DNA of 64,000 bases from Gordionus sp. m RMFG-2023 (Eukaryota > Nematomorpha > Gordioida > Chordodea > Parachordodidae): assembly GCF_954871325.1 (NCBI RefSeq), contig NC_088775.1, positions 4,699,475 through 4,763,474 on the forward strand, in the 5' to 3' direction. How positions within the stretch are numbered: position 1 is the stretch's first letter; each line of letters starts with the position of its first letter. The position numbers and the translations under genes were made by a program. A model generated the notes under the pieces. That model made no database searches and had not been told where the DNA came from. It saw only the letters and a list, made by a program, of their open reading frames with translations. Positions 12,780-25,500 of this stretch are shown here, piece by piece.

Positions 12780-14240
12780 CCCCCCCACCATATTAAAACA
12801 TTATCTATTTGGAAGTTGTTCATATAAAAGACATAATATAATATGATTTCATATTATTGACTCAAATCAATAGTTTTTGTCTTTACAATTTTATATTAAT
12901 GGAGGTCAAGCAATGTTCTGTATGTTCGCTCCTTCTAGCTAATTTTTATCTCAAATTTTAACATGATTTCGTACTTTCTTTATATTCTCTCCTGAAGTAA
13001 ATATAACGCCACCAACCTTATTCATGTATTATCATGATATCCTACCATTCCCCATATTTCCTGTATGGTAGTCAATGGATATGAGGACTCCCTTGCATTC
13101 TTGTTTGGAGTGTAACTGGTAAAAAGCATATATATTCGAATATCCTACCAAATTATGGGTGTTACCAAAATGTGAGCCAAATATGCTGATACCACAACGA
13201 CATCTAGGGGTACAGTTACCACAACAACAGCTGTTGATGCTGCTAACCACAATGACAACCATATGCTGTTGCTAAAACATGCTGAGAAATCAAGACGCAA
13301 TCAACAGCGATATACTCAATAACTCATCATGCTGAGACGTTAAGACGCAAGCCGCCAGAACAATATACACCATTGACCAATGACTACCATACCATGATGA
13401 TCGTTGGATCATTAAAAGTCTGGGGTACATATAAAAAAGACTAGATATAATTATGCAATAAGCTAGAACATAAGGGAGAAGAGTGATACCTCTCAAAATT
13501 ATGGCATGCATTAACTTCATAGGAAGATCCTTTGGTCGTAATAGTAACAAGTAACACAATGATCCTGTCTGCAAGATAGTCTATCTTGATGCACACAAAA
13601 ACTCTATGAGTAAGCCTAATGTCGCCCCTCAAAACAATGCAGTATCAGGATCATCGGATTTGACAATCTGTACGGAGGCACGCGAAAAGATTTTGGATAT
13701 AATGATTTAAGAATCTAAAACAAAAGGGAGAGGAGAGACAACTCAAAAAATTCTGACATACAACAACTTGACAGACATTGGCAAACATGGAGTTAATGTC
13801 AAAAGATTCATGGCCGATTCGGATGCCAAAATATAATATCAAGTGCCATAGAAAATTTGACGAATAAAACGTAGATAGATCCATAACCGTTAGGGGTGCC
13901 ATTAGATTAAGTTATAAAAGCTAAAGCCATGATAACAGCCATAGCCAAGCAATGTAAACATTCCAAAACGAGAAGGGATTTCGTGTGTCGAAATATCCCC
14001 GGTTACGAAGGCCATAGCGAAAATGATTAGGGCCAACTACCTACATTGCGGTGCTGACTATGCAGAGTAGATAAGGTTCTTAATGCCTCTTAACAGTGAT
14101 TGATCTCGTCTAAAAGCAGAGCTACGATAACTAGAGTAGACAAAGGACAAGTATAGATCTAACGTTTTTTTAAAATCCACTCAACGCTTCCAAGGAGAAC
14201 CTGGGCGGGGTTTCTTTGGAGGATGGAATGTTAATATATC
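12780..14240. other. unassigned block, possible decayed mobile element
   Basis: Less AT-rich than its surroundings. Contains two diverged units about 250 bases apart (13448 and 13698, sharing ACAAAAGGGAGA-type sequence) and shorter repeats near 13280-13350. A purine-rich tract before 14229 would suit a retroelement, but no domain or paired terminal repeat is recognisable, so the family stays open. Confidence 0.35.
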
Positions 14241-14771
14241 TTTTATAAATTAATTTTTACCGTAAAGTAACCTTTTTCTTTGTCGTTGTTCTATTTTTTT
14301 TATTATTTCCTTTATTTTACATTAAAATATTATCTATTAACCTAATATTTTCTTTTATTATATTGTTAATACTTTGATCGATTAACTTAAAAATTGATGA
14401 CGTCGATAAATGATTGTTTTTATTATTTTCATAACTAACGTCAATTTTTCCCAGTCTACATACATTTTTTACGAAACCGTGAATCTATATTTCTTAAACA
14501 AAAACTTCAACTAGAAATTTTTAAACATAATAATACTTGTTTTTTAGGAACATATTCATCATTAAATTAAGCTCTTTTTTTAGAGACTTCTATATTTATA
14601 TATATATATTTTTTTATAAATAGTTAGTTATTATAATTTTTAATTATACTCTCAAATATAACTCTTACGTATTAAATAAATATCATTTTAATATTTTACG
14701 ATTATTTTAACCTGTAACCTTGTTTTCGTTTAAATTGTTTTTTATAATACACATATATATATAGATCGTAT

Positions 14772-15112
14772 GGGGATTCTGAATCTCTTGATTTTAAATC
14801 CTTTACCGAGGGCGATTTATAAAATTTTAAAATCCGGTTTAACCGGAAATGTATTCTAGCATGTGTAGAGTATTTACCCTATAAATTTCAGCCAATTTCA
14901 GCCGTAGACATTTTAGTATTTTTAATTTATATGAAATATCCATATAAAAAATAATATAAATTAGAAGTAGTTCTAAAGTTTATGGCAAAATTGGCAGAAA
15001 TTTTTAGGGTAAATACTCTATACATGCTAGAATACATTTCCGGTTAAATCGGATTTTAAATTTTTTAAATCGCCCTCGTTAAAGGATTTAAAATCAAGAG
15101 ATTCCGAATCCC
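14772..15112 (+). mobile_element. palindromic MITE (family C)
   Basis: Ends GGGGATTCTGAATCTCTTGA and its near reverse complement (TCAAGAGATTCCGAATCCC), with inverted pairing inward through TTTAAATCC and GAGGGCGATTTA. No clear target duplication was found. Related pieces occur near 3340-3400, 3880-3970 and 35450-35540. Confidence 0.7.
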
Positions 15113-15936
15113 TATACTACATATATTACCTTATTTATATTTAGTTTTAGTTACTTTTTAGTTAGTTATACTTTATAATAAATTTATAAATTTTCTCTCA
15201 ACATTTTTTTGCTTACACAACACCATTGTTTTCGTTATATAACTGTTATATATACAATTTTTATTATTTTCTTTGTTTAGATTTAGTTTAGTTGATTGGT
15301 TATTATTATCGTTACTTGAATTAAATTGTCTTATATCCCAGTCTATTATCACCTATATCATCATGGGAAATTTTGAAAAATAATTAAAATGTTGTTAGAA
15401 AGAAAAAGTAAAATTTAAAATTTAATAAAAAAATATACTTAAACATTAAACGCCAACTGACGGATGGATTTATTTAAAGTTAAATTTTTAGATTAATGTC
15501 TACTTGTCGTGAATATTAAATAAATTTTTAAGTTCAACTTAATATTTGATAATAATTTTATGGTTAGTAATTATAAATATTTGATAATACGTATTAAAAC
15601 ATTATGGAAGTGTTATATTTGCGTATTTTTATTTCGATTTTTTATATTTATATTAAATCTCACCATTTAAAATAAAATGGAAGAGAAAAATTTCACAAAA
15701 ATAAAATATAACCCATATAGGCGAGTATTTTTTGCCCATTATGGGGTACCATGAAGAGATGTATAAAAAAAATTTTTTTTTCAATCTAAAAAAGAATCTA
15801 AAAGTAAAAAAAAATCTCTCGTTTAAATACAAAATGATTTGGAAGATTTTTTTTGGATTCCATGAAATTGATCATCGGGAAGATAATATATTGGACAGTT
15901 ATTTTTTTAAATAATGATACCTAAATTACTATTTTT

Positions 15937-16080
15937 GATAAATTCCCTGAATTAAAAAATATTACCCTGCTTCCCTCTAGTGCTCCTGTGGAGCGCCTAT
16001 TTAATATTGCGATAGACGTCTTAAGGGAGAGGCTTGGATGTTTATTAGATTCTATTTTAGAAAATTCGTATACCTTCTAA
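15937..16080 (+). pseudogene. hAT transposase C-terminal (dimerisation) remnant
   Basis: The open frame contains KFPELKNITLLPSSAPVERL and FNIAIDVLRERLGCLLD. The PSSAPVERLFNIA block is the conserved hAT dimerisation-domain motif (typical form P.SSAPVERVFS.AG). No other transposase part is recognisable upstream, so it is a truncated relic. About 170 bases downstream GTTAACAACTCTG (end 16252) looks like a hAT terminus. Confidence 0.8.
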
Positions 16081-16114
16081 AAAAATGAAAATCAAAGGAG
16101 CGGTTATGAAGTGG

Positions 16115-16252
16115 CACTCCATTACTTGGAGCGGGAGCTAGCTCCTTTTAAAAATGTAGTAGCGGGAGCGGGAGCTAGCTACTTTTGAGAAGGTAGGAGC
16201 GGGGGCGGGAGCGGGAGCTAGCTACTTCTAAAAAGGAGCGTTAACAACTCTG
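16115..16252 (+). repeat. GC-rich minisatellite at the hAT relic end
   Basis: GGAGCGGGAGCTAGCTAC-type unit repeated three to four times, interrupted by CTTTTGAGAAGG-like spacers, ending GGAGCGTTAACAACTCTG. Subterminal repeats are common in hAT elements; the other end was not found. Confidence 0.7.
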
Positions 16253-17014
16253 CGTAATATGATTCGTATTAAGATCATTATTCAACGATTTAAATAATTA
16301 CTCTGTAATTTAAATATTTGAACAAGAATTATGTCGTTAAATAATTATTTTATTTTTGAATATGGTGTTAGTTAAATAGAGTTTTTCGACGATTATAATT
16401 TAATATTTAGTAGATATATTTTGAATATTTAGGTTGTTTGAATATATTATTATATCACGAACTTTGATTTACTTTTAATTTTTTTTTTGCATATTAAAAA
16501 ATTTATATAAATACGCAAACGATTTATAAAATAAAAAACAGTTTTTGGTTTGGAAATTTTATGGTTTAAATTCAGAGAAATCTCTCTTGAATAAAGTCGT
16601 AAGAATCGTTGTTGAATTAATCAATTATAATAGTCTTTTTTTTCTTATAATTTTTACAAATTATTAAAAGTTTCATTTTTATTTTTAGATATATAATAAT
16701 CTCGGTAATTTGCCTTGGAAATTTTATCTAGTCTCCCTTAAATCTTTCAACAAATATGTTACAATTATACGAGATTGTGACAAGGAAGTAGTTACATATA
16801 AAAGATATTTTTTACAATTAACAACTTTTGCGATTAACTTTCACAAGAATTACCCAAAGGATTAAAAAATTATCACCACACAAATTTTATTAAATCTTTT
16901 ATTCCCTAAATTAACAATAATATCGAAATAATATTAATAATATAACACGAAAACTAATATACCTAGAACAACCTCCCTTATTTTTCAGAGGTATTCTTAG
17001 GCAACTACAAATAT
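16253..17014. other. AT-rich spacer, nothing recognised
   Basis: Strongly AT-rich with no open frame, repeat or RNA gene I can support. Confidence 0.5.
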
Positions 17015-17022
17015 ATATATAC

Positions 17023-17369
17023 TAGAGATCTACAAAAGTAGGCCCGCTTAAATTTTTTTAAAATATATCTAAATTTATCAATTTTATGTTGAATATTTTA
17101 TGTAAAATAAAAATGTTTGATTTTATTTATAAAAACTAGACGCCATAAAACGTATATCGTTTATTTTGAGTAATTATAAAAATTAATTTATATATATAAA
17201 TAAATTCGCCGGGCCGGTAAATTTTTCAAAATAAAATTCGGGTTCGGGCCGGGCCGGTAAATTTTTTCAAAAAATATTTCGGGTTCGGGCTGGGCCGGTA
17301 AATTTTTCAAAAAAATTCCGAGGTCGGGCCTGGCCGGGCTTGAAAAATTAGGCCCGATGCAGATCACTA
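17023..17369 (+). mobile_element. hAT-type MITE with perfect TSD and internal tandem repeat
   Basis: Ends TAGAGATCTACAAAAGTAGG and, reversed, TAGTGATCTGCATCGGGCC. The 8-bp duplication ATATATAC is exact at 17015-17022 and 17370-17377. Interior at about 17206-17335 has three units of GGGCCGGGCCGGTAAATTTT type. No coding capacity. Confidence 0.88.
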
Positions 17370-17377
17370 ATATATAC

Positions 17378-19217
17378 ATTAAATATATTTTAAAAAATAA
17401 CTATCAAACTACAAATAAAAACAAACAATATTATTTATGATGTATATATAAACATTATTTATATAAAAAAAAGTTATTTATCATTAACTTCATTTAAAGC
17501 TAACATTGCAAAATTTTCTTGAACATCTTCAGTCACCATAGATAATATATATATTAGTATATGATATGATTTCATATTAACTTACCTAAATGCATGCCAT
17601 TTGTATCATATTTCAAAGAATGAATATATTTTTTTTTATTTCTTTACAATTTTAATATTAAAATTAAAAATATGATTTGTCAGCATATTTTGAGCATTTA
17701 TTCTACTTCAACCACTCTGGCGATATGCCTTGGTTCCGGTTGAAGGCGGACAAATAATCAAACTATATTTTTAATTGAAACTTAGAAGAAATGGCTCATA
17801 AAAAGTGAATTTTACATTTTAAAGCTATAATCGGCAAAATTTCTAGGGCCGGCTCACGCGGTTGGAATTTAGGTTTAGTCCGACCTGGCCTCCCGCTTAA
17901 GTTGTACTCGGCTCGGCTAAATTCTTTGCTATATCGTTTTAGCTCGTTTTTTTAAATACAAAACCTAACTCGATATAAAATTTACTATTATAATATTGGG
18001 GAGGGGTTAAATTAATGATTAGATTATCTCTTCCACCAAATACCAGAATTCCAATGACCATAAATTTTTTGCCTAGCCTTGTCTGTTAATTTTTTCTGCC
18101 TTGTCCAAAAGAAAATAGTTATATTTATTCATTTAAACGAAATAAAAATGAATAAATGACAGAGAAAAAAAAGCCAGTATTAGCCAGAGATTATCATAAG
18201 GATAAATTTGGTGATTATTTTTAAGTTTAAGTAAATAGCCGATTTATATGCAGGAGTTTTTCAAAAATTATATATGTTACTTTTTTTGACAATATCGGCC
18301 CAAGACTCTGAAAAATTTTAAAAATAGTAAAACAACTCGAAGAAGCTGATGCGATCTAAACAAGCAAAACATCCGGGAATTTTTACATCCCTTAGGCTAT
18401 GGAGAATGTTGCCTCCTGCCCTTTACCCTGACTCTTGCCCTCATACTTATACCTTAAAGAAAAATTAAGGAAATTTTAAATAATCTACCCCCTCTACCTA
18501 TCTTAACATTTATTTATACCCCCCCCCCCCCCACCCATACTATTCCCCCTTCTATTTTGATGATCTAGCATCATACCCTACCCGCTCATAGTAGGAGTTT
18601 CTGTATGAATTTTTAATAGAAGTTGAAGAGTTCACAAATCACGTAAAAACAATATCTCAATGATTTTGTTTTGACAAAATGTGGGTTAAGAAAAAGGCAA
18701 TGGCATAAATGTATGAGTTTGTAAATTCAAAATATTAAAGGAAAATTCAGATTGGATGTAATTCTATATTTTTCAAAAAAAAAATTATAAAATTCCCAAA
18801 ATTATCATCCATAATAATTAAAATAAATGGAAAAACCTACGTAAAGAACAACAGTTTCAAGTGAAGGAAATAAGATTTTTAAATACTTTCCCCTAAATAT
18901 TTTATTTAAACTTATGGTTACCTCGCAAAACGGCATACTGCTGCATTTAGAGCAGGCGCGATTTTCTCAGGCAATGTTGAAATTAATCGCTAGCTATATC
19001 ACAGAAACGTAACAAGAGAAATAGGAAATTTTCTTTAGTTTTCACCAATTTTTATGTGTTTTTTTATTTTCATATTTCATAAGTGGTTCTGTTTTTGTAT
19101 GCAAACAAACACTGTTATTCATTCTCGATAATCTGAAGAAAATCTTTTTAATAACAGAGAAATAACCTATAATATGTAATAACTGAGGAATAGGATAAGT
19201 GGGAGATATGTGATATG
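17378..19217. other. spacer, no recognised gene
   Basis: AT-rich with a GC-richer patch at 17845-17930 (GGCCGGCTCACGCGG, CCCGCTTAAG), perhaps another small element, and a poly-C run near 18520. No coding frame. Confidence 0.5.
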
Positions 19218-19225
19218 GTTGATGG

Positions 19226-19422
19226 TAGTGTTGTTAAACGGCTTATTTTGAGCCGATTTTTATAAACGGCTAACTTCATACTTCATCCACAAAAATATTA
19301 CCCAAGCCCGAAGATTTTGCTCACAGAAGGAACAAAGGTCTATACATATATTATCGAAATCTTGAGAATTAGGCAATATTTTTCTGACTAAAATATTGAG
19401 TTAGCCGTTTTTAACAACACTA
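19226..19422 (+). mobile_element. hAT-type MITE (family A)
   Basis: TAGTGTTGTTAAACGGCTTA ... GCCGTTTTTAACAACACTA, 197 bases, nearly palindromic ends. Flanks GTTGATGG (19218-19225) and GTTGATGT (19423-19430) agree in seven of eight bases, the 8-bp target duplication expected of hAT. Confidence 0.92.
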
Positions 19423-19430
19423 GTTGATGT

Positions 19431-20473
19431 TTAATTAAAGGTTTGAGAGATGTGAATTAGGTAAGGATAGTTCATCTTTTTTTAAAACAATATAAATCTG
19501 ATAGGTCATGCGATTGTAAACAGACTAATTAATAACAAATTTTAATGAGGCGACGGTAATTTCCTTGAGATGTATCTAAATTTCTTAATTTTTTTGTTAT
19601 AAAATTTTACAACACAATAACTCGTCGTAATTAATTTGCAATTTTGGATATTAAAATTTAAAAAAATATATACCTTAATTAATTACCCTAGCTAAATATT
19701 TTTGTAATTAATACAGATAAAATATTTTAATATAATATACGAAAATTTAGATTAAATTAGTATAGGACAAATTGAGCTGAATCAAATTAATTAATTCCAA
19801 GAAATGCAATACAACAGCAAAGTGCATCATTTGAAAAGCTAAGTAAATTAGATGTTCGCAACAACGGTCTTCAGGTCAAATTGCCCCATTTTTAATAACT
19901 CAATGTGTAGTATTAGAAAGAAATTGCTTCAATGGTTAAAACCTGCATTTATATTGCCTTCAAGATATTTACTCGGTAAACATTTGTTAAACAATGAATA
20001 TTGAAATGATTTTAAAAAAATATAGAAAGAAAGATTAAATAAAAACAAAAGTTTGATCCTCATCAGTGATAGGAACAAGTAAATTTCATTACAGCAACCT
20101 CAGGCCCCTATTTTATAAATCAACTGAAACAAGGGATAAAATCCAACTACATTGTTATCCACATTTAATGGGAAAAAACTATTTAGAGATAATTTATATA
20201 AGTAAATCAATGCTGTGGTCTATTATATAATTTTCCAACTCGTGACGAGTTTATTTATTTTTTAAAAATGGCCGGCTCGGATTATTAAGCCTAGCCCAGC
20301 TATTTTAAATTATACCATTTTATAAACCCATTCCGGGGAAATATGTATTTAGCGATTCGTTAATTAAAGGTGTCCATACATTATAAATCAGCTGTTCGCA
20401 CCATGATGGTGATGCAACTGACTCCTACGCCAATCTAATTGTGCATATGCACGTCATTAACTCCTGGTTCGCA
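19431..20473. other. spacer to the right arm, no gene
   Basis: AT-rich. At 20378-20474 an imperfect inverted pair (AAATCAGCTGTTCGCACC and GGTTCGCAGGTCTGATTT) abuts the start of the right duplication arm. Confidence 0.5.
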
Positions 20474-21836
20474 GGTCTGATTTACAAATCAATTTTAGGT
20501 AAGATAATTTTTATTTAAACATAATTTAAAGTCACGTCATTGTCATCGTACATTCATTCATATAGTTCAAAAAAAAAATCTTCAAAATGTATTTTTATAT
20601 AATAAATATTTACAATATTTGTAAAAAAAAAAAGATAAATAAATTTCTTATTTATTTTATAGTAACCCAAAATAAATAATTTAAATAAATCTATTTTAAT
20701 TTTTTAAAAAAATTAATATGTCAAAATATTATATTACAATTTTGCGTCATGAAATATTGATTAAAATATGCATAGAAAACTAAGAGGTCAAATATTTCGT
20801 TTTCAAAATACATCAAAAATAAACATAAAATTTACCTTTAAATATAATAAAAAAATAAATAAAATAAATCATTATAAAGATATGAATTTTAATTTCATAA
20901 TTATTTAAAGTTACTATTTTATATAATATTTTACATACCTCGATGAAATATTAATAAGATATAAATATAAAGTTTTTTTTCTTCTTTTTATATTATAAAA
21001 AACACACACAATTTGGAATTTGGAATGCTATATATATATAAAAATAAATACATTTTTTTAAAAAAAAAAATATTTTAATTGGATGGAAAAGTTAATAATA
21101 AATGTAATTGTGTGTTTTTTTTAAAAAAACAAAGTTTTCTATTTTATTGTATCAAGGATTTGAACAGGGCTCATGATCGAACTCTAGAATGAATAAAATA
21201 TAAAATATATGGGATTTTTTTTTTATAAGGCAGCATTTATTATATAAGCAATATAAATTTATATTCGAATCCCAGTATGGCCCTACTCCAAGTTGGATAG
21301 GGTCGGGCAAGGCCTGTTCTTCCAAGTCCGGTCCACTCAAAGCCGGATAGAGCCAGATCCGGTTCTATGCTATAAGCCAATAATTTTCAATTACACGTAA
21401 CCAAGCAGATCCAACTTTTTGCGAATTTTCTTTTTAAAAAATTACTAAATTACTTTTTGAGACGTGGGGTTACAAGATATAAGCCTTAACGCGTTCACTA
21501 ATCGACCTAAACGATGCCAACCGCTTACTATTGGTATCTTCTTGAAAACTTAATGTTAGGTCTAGAATTCGACCCAGCTCAATCCTTTACAGCTGCATAT
21601 ACACCGCTTACGATGCTAAAAGTGATAATTGTAAACTCCTATTTTTTTTTTGTTATCGGTGAAAGCGCTTTAAAAGTCGCAACAATACAGATTGGCACAT
21701 ATTATAAGTGGGAGCTGTCGGTCTTGTTTTATTTTTGCGGGTTCAGCTCGGTCCGAGAAAAATTTTTTGTGTTCGATCCACTCGGAAAATAAAATCCCTG
21801 GCAAATTCCGATTTTTAATTAAATATCGAATTCTAA

Positions 21837-21842
21837 TTTATT
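21837..21842 (-). terminator. candidate poly(A) signal AATAAA
   Basis: AATAAA on the minus strand about 130 bases after the CLIP stop codon, in a plausible 3'UTR position. The window is AT-rich, so chance matches are common. Confidence 0.35.
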
Positions 21843-21973
21843 GTATAAAGATTGTCCAATGATTATCAGATTCGGACCGGCCCACTAATTTAAATTACGG
21901 CCGAACCGGGGCAAGAAAAGATCTCTACGAATACCATACTAATATAAATCAAATCCAGAATATTTCCCGCATT

Positions 21974-22541
21974 TCAATCAATCGAACCTTCACAATCTTC
22001 GCAATAAGGTCGGTCGATACTGCCTCTCCACATTCCCTTGAGACCTTTCATGCCTTTGCCATTTTTAACCGTATCTGTACCGCGTTTCTTTGTAGGGGAA
22101 TGATCGCAGGAACCATTGCGGACAACTTTGCCATTTATCGAGATTTTATCGCAACTTTCGGGAGAATTTGAATGTCCGTTGATCCCCTTAACCTTAGCTA
22201 GCACTCCTTTGAAATCCCATAAATCTCCTTTTGATTTAGGAGATTGTTTGTTACGAACGCCATCCACGAATATTGGATCATCTAAGCGACCGTTTTCGGC
22301 AGCGCTAGTGTATTGGCAATGTGCCGTCTCGTGAGAATCGAATATTTGACATTCGTCGCAATAAGGTCTCTTGGCTAAGGCGTCGGCTTTAACCTTTTTA
22401 GCGGCCGCCGTTAAACTTTTGTTAAACAAGAGCTCGGCAGAATCGGCAAATAATTTGATACGGTGTTTTTTGTTAGAAGTATTCGACTCGTCAGATAGTA
22501 ATTTATCGCGTTTGGAAGGGGATCTTGGCGGGGATACGAAT
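21974..22541 (-). CDS. CLIP1: CLIP terminal exon with zinc knuckle
   Basis: The frame opens after AAAG as FVSPPRSPSKRDKLLSDESN. Then comes KRPYCDECQIFDSHETAHCQ, whose C-x2-C-x5-H-x4-C spacing equals the first CLIP-170 knuckle. A Lys/Gly-rich spacer leads to DRPYCEDCEGSID and the TGA. The second knuckle thus starts as in CLIP-170 (RPYCEICE) but stops before its His and last Cys. GAAG/GTTCGA just before the stop could be a donor to an unseen last exon. Confidence 0.87.
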
Positions 22542-25500
22542 CTTTAAAATAAAGTTATTCTTTACACTATTTAAGTAAATTTTTAGCTTTCTTTTCATTT
22601 TTTATTTCTCTTCTTTTGTTGGTTTCTTTCTTTCTTTTCATATAACTCTTTTTTTTAAAACATATTATTAATCATTTAAAAAAAATAACTCATATCCATC
22701 TTCATCCGAAGAGTTAGATTTTAAATAAATTTTCGAATCCCGATCACCATTATTGAGACGTGTGTTAGATTCTTCGGTCAGCATCTTCATTTCATCGAGT
22801 CTGACGTTAAGCCGGCCCAGTTGTTCGTTCATGCCAATGATGACAGCATTCAGGAATTCTTGCTGTAAAAAAAAATAAAATGGTGGTGAATTAGCATTTT
22901 AAATTATATCGAAAGCGATGCCCTAAATTTCCTGATAACTGTAAAAAGATACATCGTTATCACAAATTATTTTTTGGAATGATTCACCTTCAAGAAAAAA
23001 CGCTATACAGAAACTATTTTTTCGTGTCCGGTCCGCCATTTTCAAAAAAAAATGGTTCCGGCTTTAACTAAGTGAGAGAGGAAATTGGTCGGATTGTCGC
23101 CATTCCGAGTCGGCATTCGCAAGTGCGAATTCGCGGCGATAGTATTTTTGACAACATTTGCCCTTTCTAATTTTGACAATTTTGCTCACTTCGCCGCGAT
23201 TTCGAGCTAACCGTGAATCCGGGGTGAGGGGCTCTTTCATACCAACAATGATACTTTCTAGTAGTCAAAATTTTCTTTCATCGAATAACAACCACGAGAA
23301 GGAATAACGACGATAAAAAATTATTCAAATAACCAATTGATACTACATTTTTACCGATATCCCTATATTACCGCATACCGGGTCGAATATCGGTTTAAAT
23401 ATTTTGGTAACCGGCCCATGATTTGGGCGGATATCGACAACGGATAATTGGAATATATCTGATTTGGTTTACTTTTAGGTTGCATTGTTTGTGTATGGTA
23501 TCGTAATTCTCGGGAATTAAGGATGCCGCTAAATTCTTGAAATCTCCTTCATACGATATAACAAAAAATTTAATTTTTTAAAAAAAGGAAATAGAATTTC
23601 AAAGGCTTTATATTTTTTATAAAAATGTGTATAAGAGGTCGGTAAATAGACACATATTGAATAAATATTTTAGTCTTACATTTAAAAAAAAATAAATTAC
23701 AAAAATCTTCAGATAAATAGTATCATTTTCTATATGAATTTAAAAAAATTGTGAAAATTTTAGCATTATATTTATTTTTGTATTTTTGGTGAAAAAACCT
23801 TAGTCAACATCAGGTCTTAGCCCATAATTAATATAAACTATCCCTGCCCATTCATACCAGACCCAAGCTTAAAAATGTGTTACTGTTTTTTTAAAAATTA
23901 AATATAAATAATTATTTGCCGACACCAGTTATAATAGGAATTACAACGAGGATAATATGTTAGAACTTTTCATTATGAAATTTTAAAAAATAACACAGAG
24001 TTGCAAAATACAATTTTCTGAGCTAAATTGGTTAATATTTTACAACATTTGTATAGTTTTTTTTTCCTCTCTTTCTTTCTCAAAATTAAATTGATCGAGA
24101 AGTATATAAAGGAAAAATAAAATATATTTTTTACCCATCGCGCTGTCCATGTTCAAGTTATCGATGTCTTCTTTGAACGAATCAGAAAATCCGTTTAGGT
24201 CGGCATCTTTCGAATTTTCCTTGGTTAAAATGTCCTTTTCGCTTAATTTTTCGTTCGTCGAACGCAAAGCTTGAATCATCGATTCTTGCTTATCCTAATC
24301 ATTTAATTTTTTTAAAATGAAAATATTTTATTTCTTTTTACGAAAACTAAACCAAAAATCGAATTTATCTCAATGATTAAGCCTTTAAAAAAATTGAAGT
24401 CCCTCTAGACGATCGACCGATAATTTAAAATTTACAAGTAAAACAATAATTATGAAATTTATTTACGATCGTAGCCTTCAAGTCATCAAGTTCCGAATCT
24501 CTTTCAGTCTTTTCTTCATTAAGAGAGAAAAACAGTCCTTCCGTTCTTTCTCTAAATAAGTAATTTTTAAGGTACATTCTATAAATAAAAGGAAATATTT
24601 TAATAAGATGACAATGTATTATTTAAAGAGTTTATATAGTAGCTATCTAGATATCTATCTATCTATTTATCCACTATCTTTCTTTCCGTCTTTCTTTACT
24701 GGTACTAAAGATATAGCCCACGCAATTCGTGAAGCATTTCAACGGACAAAAATTTAACTAATAAAATTTAGCTTTAGAAATATTCATTTATATTCATTTT
24801 TTTTTGTATAATTTTAAAAATAAATAATAATTTTACAATTCTCTTTGAATCCTCTCGATTTCTTCGTTTAAACCAGCATTAATAGAGAAGAAATCTTGTA
24901 GCTCCTTATCTTTCATCTGGTAATTTTGATCAAGTCTTTCCATCTGTATAAAAGTTTTAAAAAATTTGAAATATTCAATCAATATTTTCTTAAAAAAAAG
25001 GTGTTTTTACTGTATAAATTCGAGGAGTTTAAAAATTAAAAACCATGATGGTTTCTAAGAGTGAAAAGAGAATCAATAATTCATGAGGGGATATGCTCGA
25101 TTATTCAATCAAGGGATGTAAATAAAAAACACGAAAAATACTTTGTTTTTTTTCCATCCCTATGGAAAAACCAATATAATTGGATTTATATTTTTTTTAA
25201 ACATAATAAAATTCAAAAAAAATATATTAATTTGACTAAGTGCCTATTTTTTATTTTAATATCAAACTAAAATTAGTAAGTTGGCAACAATCATAGATAC
25301 TTACTTTGCCCATTTTTATTTATTTAAATTTCTAAAAGTAACGCTGGAAACTAAGGATGACAAGGAAAAAGGAAAGATCCGTAGAAACTTATATGGCTAC
25401 TAGGACCAGATGTTATACCAAACTAAATTGATTAAAAATATTTATAGGCAATAGGTTAATACAAAGAAAGAATTATGTATACATAGTACATATTAATAAA

